Source: Planctomycetota bacterium (GTDB lineage: Bacteria > Planctomycetota > UBA8742 > SKZP01). From it: a stretch of 12,027 nucleotides of DNA. Location of the stretch: positions 1 through 12,027 of the forward strand of contig SKZP01000173.1 in NCBI GenBank assembly GCA_007127275.1. The letters run 5' to 3'. The notes below the pieces were generated by a model, which saw nothing but the letters and a program-made list of their open reading frames with translations, was not told where the DNA came from and made no database searches. The position numbers and the translations under genes were made by a program. Shown here one piece after another: positions 1 through 7,695 of the stretch (positions are counted from its first letter, which is position 1; each line of letters opens with the position of its first letter).

Positions 1-91
1 GCATGTCGAGCAGTGCGTTGATGACGTCTTCCTTGGTGCGCGCGCTGAGGCCGACGCTGACCAGCTCTTGTGTCAGGACTTCTTTCAGCAT
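1..91 (-). CDS. PTS IIA (PtsN/fructose-type) protein, N-terminal fragment cut by window edge
   Basis: The reverse strand reads MLKEVLTQELVSVGLSARTK and continues EDVINALLDM before leaving the window; no stop is met. This pattern (short helix, 'ELV', then 'ARTKEDVINAL') is the usual start of PTS EIIA domains of the mannitol/fructose/Ntr class, which accept phosphate from HPr on a histidine. That histidine lies beyond the fragment, so neither activity nor a sugar versus regulatory role can be judged. The ATG at 91-89 was chosen because a near-consensus promoter ends only nine bases upstream. There is no Shine-Dalgarno sequence, which fits a leaderless or near-leaderless mRNA. The gene is divergent from the efflux operon. 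The family call rests on only 30 residues. Confidence 0.6.
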   Translation of the reverse strand, partial: MLKEVLTQELVSVGLSARTKEDVINALLDM

Positions 92-100
92 AATGAGGTG

Positions 101-129
101 AGAATAGGACTGAAGCCCGTCGTTGTCAA
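101..129 (-). promoter_or_regulatory. Sigma70-type promoter for the PTS IIA gene
   Basis: Reading leftward, a perfect TTGACA (129-124) is followed by a 17-base spacer and TATTCT (106-101), four of six matches to TATAAT. Only nine bases separate the -10 from the ATG at 91, so transcription would begin within a few bases of the start codon. The promoter match is direct; the start site is inferred from spacing. Confidence 0.65.
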
Positions 130-144
130 CTAAACACGCTAAAC

Positions 145-156
145 CCCGGCGCCGGG
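145..156. promoter_or_regulatory. Perfect 12-bp GC palindrome in the divergent promoter region
   Basis: CCCGGCGCCGGG is its own reverse complement. It lies 16 bases upstream of the leftward -35 and about 27 bases upstream of the weak rightward -35, so a dimeric regulator bound here could affect both promoters. No regulator family is recognised from the sequence. A GC palindrome this short can occur by chance in GC-rich DNA. Confidence 0.3.
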
Positions 157-183
157 ATAACCACCCTGCAGCGGATTACCCGG

Positions 184-212
184 TTCCTATGTTACGCCAT
201 TCCTGCTATATT
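184..212 (+). promoter_or_regulatory. Extended -10 promoter for the efflux operon, probably leaderless
   Basis: TGCTATATT gives an extended -10 (TG at 204-205, TATATT at 207-212). A weak -35 (TTCCTA, 184-189) sits 17 bases upstream. The ATG at 224 begins 11 bases after the -10, leaving at most about five bases of 5' leader. No purine-rich ribosome-binding site precedes the ATG, which agrees with a leaderless transcript. Confidence 0.5.
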
Positions 213-223
213 TCCCCAGACTT

Positions 224-1348
224 ATGAAACGTCTGCTGCATTACGTCCGGATGATGGCCGTCTTCGCGGTTGTCTGGGTCATTCTGGAAGAACAGATCTC
301 GATTGCAACGGTTGTGGTGGGTGCGTTGATCGGCCTGGCCGCGATGGTCGGTACCGACCGCTACGTTCTGCGCGCCGACTATCAGCAGGCGCTTGCCCAG
401 GCGCGGGAGGTGCTGGCGAATGCGGAGGTGGCGCTCGAGGAGGAAGAGCTGGAGGCGGGGATTGCCGTGCGCGAGTGGCGGCGCCTCGGGCGCGAGGGGG
501 AGCCGCCGGCGATGGTGGCGCGCAAGCCGCAAATTGCCGCGCGCCAAGCGGCGGTCGCCGCGGCAAAGGAAGCGGTGGCCCGGGCACAACGCGACCTCGC
601 TCGCACCACGGTTCGTGCCCCCTATGACGGGCGGGTGCATTCCTACGAAGTCGACGCCGGGGAAGTGATTGCCGCGGGGGAGCCGCTTGCGCAGCTCTTC
701 TCCATCGACGTTGCCGAGGTGCCGTTGCCGATTGAACTGGCCGACGTGCCGTTGTTGAAGTTGCCGTTCGCTTTCGAGGAAGCGGCCGAAGACGGCGCGC
801 CGCGCAACATCGCCGACGGTCCCGAGGTCTCGCTCTCGCTGCCCGTCGGCCCGGTGATGCATCGCTGGCAGGGCCGCATCGTGCGCAGCGAAGGGCGGCT
901 GGATGAGCGCACCCGCACGCTCAACGTCGTCGCCCGCGTCGAGCGCCCCTACGAGTATGAAAACCTTTCGCGGGCTCGGCTGCCGTTGCTCGACGGGATG
1001 TTCGTCGACGCGGAAGTCCTGGGCCGCGAGGTCGAGGGCGTCTTTGTCGTGCCGCGTGCGGCGGTGCGCAACCAGAACGAGGTGCTGCTCGTCACGCCAC
1101 GCGAGGATGCGGCCAACCCGATCGTGGAGCGTGCGGAGGCGGAGCCGGCGGAGACGGTGGATGCGGTGCTCGAGTTTCGCACCGTCGAGGTGCTCATGCG
1201 CACGACCGAGGCGCTGATCGTCTCTGCGGGGCTTTCGCCGGGAGAGTGGATTGCCGTCTCGCCCGTTCCGATTCCCGTCGACGGGATGCGCGTGCGCGCC
1301 CGCCTCGTCGGCGAAACCGCGACGAGCCTCGGTGAGGGAGAGCGCTGA
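224..1348 (+). CDS. Chimeric RND efflux adaptor with an MnhE/MrpE-like N-terminus
   Basis: The protein has 374 residues. From residue 52 on it is an RND periplasmic adaptor (membrane fusion protein): coiled-coil hairpin at about 53-128 with the 'EWRRLG...KPQIAARQAAV' pattern, the second half of the lipoyl domain at 129-160 (TVRAPYDGRVHSYEVDAGE), beta-barrel at about 160-265, and a membrane-proximal region to about 360. Such adaptors link the inner-membrane pump to an outer-membrane channel. Residues 1-50 are instead a membrane segment with the MnhE/MrpE pattern: W18, G33, G37, then D-R-Y-V-L-R before ADY. The signal peptide and first lipoyl half are therefore absent. The positively charged N-terminus with two hydrophobic stretches (about 11-21 and 28-42) predicts a hairpin that leaves the adaptor body in the cytoplasm, so function is doubtful. 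The ATG is the only plausible start; an in-frame stop lies at 158-160. The gene overlaps the pump gene by one base. Confidence 0.85.
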   Translation: MKRLLHYVRMMAVFAVVWVILEEQISIATVVVGALIGLAAMVGTDRYVLRADYQQALAQAREVLANAEVALEEEELEAGIAVREWRRLGREGEPPAMVARKPQIAARQAAVAAAKEAVARAQRDLARTTVRAPYDGRVHSYEVDAGEVIAAGEPLAQLFSIDVAEVPLPIELADVPLLKLPFAFEEAAEDGAPRNIADGPEVSLSLPVGPVMHRWQGRIVRSEGRLDERTRTLNVVARVERPYEYENLSRARLPLLDGMFVDAEVLGREVEGVFVVPRAAVRNQNEVLLVTPREDAANPIVERAEAEPAETVDAVLEFRTVEVLMRTTEALIVSAGLSPGEWIAVSPVPIPVDGMRVRARLVGETATSLGEGER

Positions 1349-4300
1349 TGAACGCTTGGATCGCCTGGTTCGCGCAGAACCATGTGGCGGCCACCCTGTT
1401 GATGGTGGTGATTGTCGCCACCGGCTTGCTGACCGCGACGACGGTGCGCCAGGAGTTCTTTCCCGAAGTCGCCCTCGACATCGTCATGGTCACCGTTCCC
1501 TTCCCCGGCGCTGCACCGGAGGACATCGAGCGCGGCATCCTGCAAGTAATCGAGCAGGAGATCGAGGGGGTCGACGGCATCAAAGAATACATCTCGATTG
1601 CCAGCGAAGACGTCGGCGTGGTCAGCGTCGAGATTGACCCGCTGGCGGATCGACGCCGGGTGATTGACGACGTGAAGTCGCGCGTCGAGGCCATCGACAC
1701 GTTTCCCGAGGATGCGGAGCGGCCGATCGTGCAGGAGCTGATCGTGCGCATCCTCGTGCTTAACGTCGCCCTTTACGGCGAGGTAGAGGAGCAAGCACTC
1801 AAGGAGCTCGGCGAGGAGGTGCGCGAGAGCTTGATCGAGCGCGACGAGATCTCGGTGGTCGAGCTTACCAGCGTGCGCCCTTACGAGATCGCCGTCGAGG
1901 TGGACGAGACCATCCTCGAGCGCCACGGGCTCACGTTCGACTTTGTCGTCTCGCGGCTGCGCGAGCACTCGCTCGACCTGCCCGGCGGCCAAATCCGCGC
2001 CGCCGCCGGCGAGGTCTCGCTGCGCACCTCGGCACAGGCGTTTACCGGCGACGACTTCGCGGCGTTGCCGCTGCTCGTCGAGGAGGAGGCAATCCTGCGC
2101 GTCGAGGATGTGGCGGCGGTGCGCGACGACTTTGCCGACGTCGACCGCGAGGCGCGCTTCAACGACGCACCTGCGGTCATGATCGAGGTCTACCGTGTCG
2201 GCGAGGAGGATGCGCTCGAGGTGCAGGCGGCGGTGCTTCGCTACCTCGAGGAGACCGAGTTTCCCCCCGGCGTGCAAACCGCGGTGTGGCGCGACGTCTC
2301 GCGGGTGCTGCGCGACCGCCTCGACACGCTGATGCGCAACGGCCTCGGCGGTTTCATCCTCGTGATTGTGGTGCTTGCGCTGTTTCTGCAGTTGCGCCTC
2401 GCCATCTGGGTCTCGCTGAGTGTGCCCGTCGCCTTCCTCGGGGCCTTGCTGGCCATGCCGCTGCTCGAGGTGACGGTGAACATGATTTCGCTGTTCGCCT
2501 TCATCCTCGCCCTTGGCATCCTGGTCGACGCGGCGATCGTTTCCGGCGAATCCATTTATGCGCGCAACCGCAAGGGGGGTGTGTCCCCGCAGGAAGCGGC
2601 AATCGAAGGGGTACACAACGTCGCCACACCGATCGTCTTCGCGGTGCTCACAAGCGTCGTCGCCTTTGCGCCCGCCTTGTTCATCCCCGGTGTCAGCGGT
2701 CAGATCTGGGCGGTGATTCCCACGGTGGTGATTGCCGCGCTGCTCTTTTCGCTGGTCGTGTCGCTGCTGATTTTGCCGGCGCGGCTTTCGCGACTGACCG
2801 TGCTCACCGCGGATCAGATTGCGCGGATGTCACGCAAGAGCCCCGCCTATTGGTGGAACCGGGTGCAACTGCGCATTGCGCTCGGCTTCGAGGGGTTCGT
2901 CGAGCGCGTCTTTCAGCCGGTGCTGCGCGTCTGCTTGCGTTGGCGCTACTTGACAGTGGCTTGCGGCGTGGCCGTGCTGCTGCTGGCGGTTGGCGCGGTG
3001 CGTGCCGAGCTTGTGCGCTTCGTCTTCTTTCCCGAGGTCGAGGCGGACGACATCATTGCGAACTTGCGCATGCCCGAAGGGACGACCTTCGAAGCGACGG
3101 CAAACGCCGTGCGCCAAATCGAGCGGGCCGCGATCGAGTTGCAGCAAGCGCTTTCCGAGGAATACGGACGCGAGATCATCACGAACATCTTCACGCAAAT
3201 CGGCGAGTCGACGGAACGAGAACGCGGCATGCAAGGGGAAACCTGGATCGAGGCGTCGAACCTCGGCGGCGTGACCCTCGAGCTTGCCCCGGCCGAGGAG
3301 CGCCCCGCACACGTGGGTTCGGAGTTTGTGTTGCGGCAATGGCGCGAGCGTGTCGGCGAGGTGCCCGGTGCTCGGGAGTTGCGCTACAACGCCACATTGG
3401 CGCGCGTCGGCGATCCCATTGATATTCAACTCACCGGGCGCGAACTCGACGAGTTGCGTGCAGCACGCCATGAGGTGCGCGCCGCGCTGCGCCACTTCGA
3501 CGGCGTCTTCGACATTGCCGACACCTTCGAGGAGGGGATGCAAGAGGTGCGCATCGTCGGCATCAAACCGGAAGCGAGGGCAAGCGGCATCGAGCTTGGC
3601 GAACTGGCCCGGCAGGTGCGCGCCGCCTTTTTCGGCGCAGAGGTGCAGCGCGTGCAGCGGGGCCGCGACGAGGTGATTGTTTATGTGCGGTATCCGCGCC
3701 GCGACCGCGAGTCGCTGGGCAACCTCGAACGGATGCGGATTCGCCTGCCGGATGGGCGCACCATGCCGTTCGAGCAGGTCGCCGAGTACCACATCCAGGA
3801 AGGCTTCGCCTCGATCCGCCGCGTCGACGGCCGGCGGGCCATCCACGTGCGCGCCGACGTGGATACGCGGCTCACGACTGCCGGCGCCGTGCTCGGGCAA
3901 CTGGGACGCGACCCGGAGGAGCCGGCACGAGTCGCGCACTTGCCGACCCTCGAGGAGGTGCTCGCACCGTATCCGGGGGTCAGTTGGGACTTCGTCGGCG
4001 AGCGGCGCGAGCAGGACGAAACCATCGAGGCGCTCACCTTCGGCTTCACCGTCGCGCTGTTCGTGATTTATGCGCTGCTTGCCATTCCGCTGCGCTCCTA
4101 TGTGCAACCGTTTCTGATTATGCTCGCCATTCCCTTCGGCATCATCGGCGCCTTGGGCGGTCACATGCTCTTCGGCCTCGAGATGAGTGTGTTGAGCCTG
4201 ATCGGCATTGTCGCGCTTGGCGGGGTGGTGGTGAATGCGAGCCTCGTGTTGATCGACTTCATCAACCGCAACCGCCGCGCTGCCGAAAGAGACGCCACCG

Positions 4301-4635
4301 AGGCGGTCGTCGAGGGCTCCATGGTCCGCTTCCGGCCGATCGTGCTCACCGCGCTGACCACCTTTGCGGGGCTTACGCCGATCATGCTGGAGACGAGCCT
4401 ACAGGCGCAGTTCCTCATTCCAATGGCCGTCTCGCTGGCCTTCGGAGTGCTCTTCAGCACGCTGGTCACAATGCTGCTCGTGCCGGCGGCCTACCTAATC
4501 GTCGAGGACGTCAAACGGCTGTTGGCGCATGCCGGCCACGCCCTGCGCACCTTGTACGCCCGCAAGCACGTTGCGCCACGGCTTCCGGCACCGCCGAGCG
4601 AGCCGAGCAAGCCGTTCCACCCGCGAAGCCCCTGA
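1348..4635 (+). CDS. RND (HAE-1/AcrB-like) efflux permease
   Basis: This 1095-residue inner-membrane protein would export hydrophobic or amphiphilic compounds, driven by the proton gradient, as a trimer with an adaptor and an outer-membrane channel. It has the two-fold RND layout: TM1 at about 12-31, a large periplasmic loop, TM2-6 at about 333-480, TM7 at about 530-550, a second large loop, TM8-12 from about 895 to 1050, and a basic, proline-rich tail. The opening (QNHVAATLLM, then RQEFFPEV) and the LGILVD and VVVN motifs place it in the HAE-1 group. In TM4 the usual Asp-Asp pair is Asp394-Ala395. In TM10 the usual Asn-Asp of this subgroup is Asn963-Ala964. GAGGGAG at 1334-1340 provides a ribosome-binding site seven bases before the ATG, which overlaps the adaptor stop (TGATG), indicating translational coupling. 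Substrate cannot be told. No outer-membrane channel gene is nearby. Confidence 0.93.
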   Translation: MNAWIAWFAQNHVAATLLMVVIVATGLLTATTVRQEFFPEVALDIVMVTVPFPGAAPEDIERGILQVIEQEIEGVDGIKEYISIASEDVGVVSVEIDPLADRRRVIDDVKSRVEAIDTFPEDAERPIVQELIVRILVLNVALYGEVEEQALKELGEEVRESLIERDEISVVELTSVRPYEIAVEVDETILERHGLTFDFVVSRLREHSLDLPGGQIRAAAGEVSLRTSAQAFTGDDFAALPLLVEEEAILRVEDVAAVRDDFADVDREARFNDAPAVMIEVYRVGEEDALEVQAAVLRYLEETEFPPGVQTAVWRDVSRVLRDRLDTLMRNGLGGFILVIVVLALFLQLRLAIWVSLSVPVAFLGALLAMPLLEVTVNMISLFAFILALGILVDAAIVSGESIYARNRKGGVSPQEAAIEGVHNVATPIVFAVLTSVVAFAPALFIPGVSGQIWAVIPTVVIAALLFSLVVSLLILPARLSRLTVLTADQIARMSRKSPAYWWNRVQLRIALGFEGFVERVFQPVLRVCLRWRYLTVACGVAVLLLAVGAVRAELVRFVFFPEVEADDIIANLRMPEGTTFEATANAVRQIERAAIELQQALSEEYGREIITNIFTQIGESTERERGMQGETWIEASNLGGVTLELAPAEERPAHVGSEFVLRQWRERVGEVPGARELRYNATLARVGDPIDIQLTGRELDELRAARHEVRAALRHFDGVFDIADTFEEGMQEVRIVGIKPEARASGIELGELARQVRAAFFGAEVQRVQRGRDEVIVYVRYPRRDRESLGNLERMRIRLPDGRTMPFEQVAEYHIQEGFASIRRVDGRRAIHVRADVDTRLTTAGAVLGQLGRDPEEPARVAHLPTLEEVLAPYPGVSWDFVGERREQDETIEALTFGFTVALFVIYALLAIPLRSYVQPFLIMLAIPFGIIGALGGHMLFGLEMSVLSLIGIVALGGVVVNASLVLIDFINRNRRAAERDATEAVVEGSMVRFRPIVLTALTTFAGLTPIMLETSLQAQFLIPMAVSLAFGVLFSTLVTMLLVPAAYLIVEDVKRLLAHAGHALRTLYARKHVAPRLPAPPSEPSKPFHPRSP

Positions 4636-4647
4636 CGTGCCGGTACC

Positions 4648-4660
4648 GCGGCATCAGAAA
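4648..4660. repeat. 13-bp copy of the 7554-7649 inverted-repeat arm core
   Basis: GCGGCATCAGAAA occurs here, 12 bases after the pump stop codon, and again at 7559-7571 inside the left arm of the 17-bp inverted repeat. Its reverse complement, minus the last base, lies in the right arm just downstream of the metallopeptidase stop. Relative to the gene each follows, the sequence has the same orientation. A 13-base match is near what chance allows in 12 kb, so the link is tentative. The rest of 4636-4819 shows no gene and no convincing terminator for the pump operon. Confidence 0.25.
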
Positions 4661-4819
4661 CGGCGCACGAACGCTTGCACGCACGACGCAGCCGCGGAGC
4701 GGAACCCCAAAAAATGGCCCCGGCACAATCCGGCAGGCGAAGGTGAGCGTCCGATCAACCTCCGCCTCCGGACTGCAAGGCGCGATCGCCACGTTTGCCA
4801 GTGCAGTTGCCCGTGACGC

Positions 4820-4855
4820 AAAAGCCCCGCCTGGCCATGTTGGACCGGGCGGGGC
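4820..4855 (-). terminator. Rho-independent terminator of katG
   Basis: On the reverse strand GCCCCGCC (4855-4848) and GGCGGGGC (4831-4824) form an eight-base GC stem around a 16-base loop, followed by TTTT (4823-4820). It begins 29 bases after the katG stop codon. The T-run is only on this side, so it should stop leftward transcription and does not obviously serve the converging pump operon. Confidence 0.85.
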
Positions 4856-4884
4856 CTGCACTTGCGCTGATGACTGCCAAGCGC

Positions 4885-7116
<2,232 letters not shown>

Positions 7117-7141
7117 TTACGAAGCTCTTCCCTCGAGAAGA

Positions 7142-7157
7142 TTTAGGCTAGCCTAAA
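7142..7157. promoter_or_regulatory. Perfect 16-bp palindrome upstream of katG, DtxR/MntR-like operator candidate
   Basis: TTTAGGCTAGCCTAAA is a perfect palindrome with TTAGG/CCTAA half-sites. Metal-dependent repressors of the DtxR/IdeR/MntR family recognise TTAGG-type half-sites, though the classic DtxR site is longer, with wider spacing. It has no loop and no T-tract suited to a terminator, so an operator is the likelier reading. It lies 65-80 bases upstream of the katG start and overlaps the proposed -10. Fur and PerR boxes have different, more AT-rich sequences. Confidence 0.5.
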
Positions 7158-7178
7158 AAAATCCCGAATGAGGCGCAA
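7150..7178 (-). promoter_or_regulatory. Candidate katG promoter overlapping the palindrome
   Basis: Reading leftward, TTGCGC (7178-7173) and TAGGCT (7155-7150) are separated by exactly 17 bases; each matches about half of the sigma70 consensus. The -10 lies inside the palindrome, so a protein bound there would block RNA polymerase. The leader would be about 65 bases. The boxes are weak and other placements are possible. Confidence 0.35.
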
Positions 7179-7467
7179 GCCGTTCTCCGACGAGGCGTAC
7201 CGGGCGCTGCCCTTCGCGGACACAGTGGCCACGGGACACGACGGCACGCTGTTCTTCCCGGTGAGCATATCACGGCGGAAACAACCGGGCGGAAAGTCCG
7301 ACTCTTGGTTGGCGCGACGCGAAGCAAACCACACGTTGGGCGTCTCGCAAACCCGAAGACGACGGGACTCATTGAGAAAACGTGGTTCTCCGCTCCGCGT
7401 CGCGGCTAACCAAAAAACTGCCTTTCCGGCCGGTTTCCCTAGACTGCCACGCAGGAGTTGTACCCTT

Positions 7468-7486
7468 GCAGCCCCCCCGGGGCTGC
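7468..7486. repeat. Strong GC hairpin
   Basis: GCAGCCCC and GGGGCTGC pair perfectly around a CCC loop, giving an eight-base stem with a three-base loop, extendable by a G-T and an A-T pair. No T-run follows on either strand, so it is not a standard terminator. It could fold in RNA or single-stranded DNA. Its role is unknown. Confidence 0.55.
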
Positions 7487-7553
7487 GAACCGAGAGGAAT
7501 CGCCGAGGCCGGCAATGCGGGATGCGTTCCGCTTCGCGTCCAGCCCAACGGTC

Positions 7554-7649
7554 TTACAGCGGCATCAGAAATTGTTGAGTTCGACCCACCGACGAAGTCG
7601 CTGGGCGTGGCGCGGATTTCGTTATCCACCAATTCTGATGCCGCTGTAA
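7554..7649. repeat. 96-bp element bounded by 17-bp perfect inverted repeats
   Basis: TTACAGCGGCATCAGAA (7554-7570) is the exact reverse complement of 7633-7649. Pairing continues imperfectly inwards to 7578/7625, leaving a loop of about 46 bases. The form resembles a small MITE with terminal inverted repeats, but no clear target-site duplication flanks it and no transposase is nearby. It ends 46 bases past the metallopeptidase stop codon, so it may instead fold at the 3' end of that mRNA. A 17-base perfect inverted repeat this close is very unlikely by chance. Confidence 0.7.
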
Positions 7650-7695
7650 CCGGATTTGCGAGTTCCAGTTCGACGGATTTATTTATGAAGAACCG

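Larger units (their letters stand above)
7158..7695. other. Long noncoding stretch between katG and the metallopeptidase gene
   Basis: No convincing protein gene is seen in these 538 bases. Short open frames exist on both strands but lack ribosome-binding sites, are rich in Arg/Ser/Pro, and read through the hairpin and inverted repeat. The frame from ATG 7168 rightward shows about 30 codons of mostly G/C third positions before the bias fades near 7270, so it could be the vestige of a lost gene start. The stretch otherwise holds a GC hairpin (7468-7486) and a 96-bp inverted-repeat element (7554-7649). Confidence 0.6.

Noticed and set aside
949..2616. 555-codon minus-strand open frame antisense to the adaptor and pump genes
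   Set aside because: His/Asp/Arg-rich translation without domain features, fully overlapping a clear RND gene; a codon-bias shadow.
2830..4164. 444-codon minus-strand open frame antisense to the pump
   Set aside because: Same reason: overlaps conserved RND sequence and shows no family signature or ribosome-binding site.
7142..7157. Fur or PerR box for katG
   Set aside because: The palindrome has GC-rich TTAGG/CCTAA half-sites and lacks the GATAAT or TTATAAT pattern of those boxes.
7554..7649. Possible integron attC site
   Set aside because: The long-loop inverted repeat lacks the paired RYYYAAC/GTTRRRY core sites at its ends, and no integrase or gene cassette is present.
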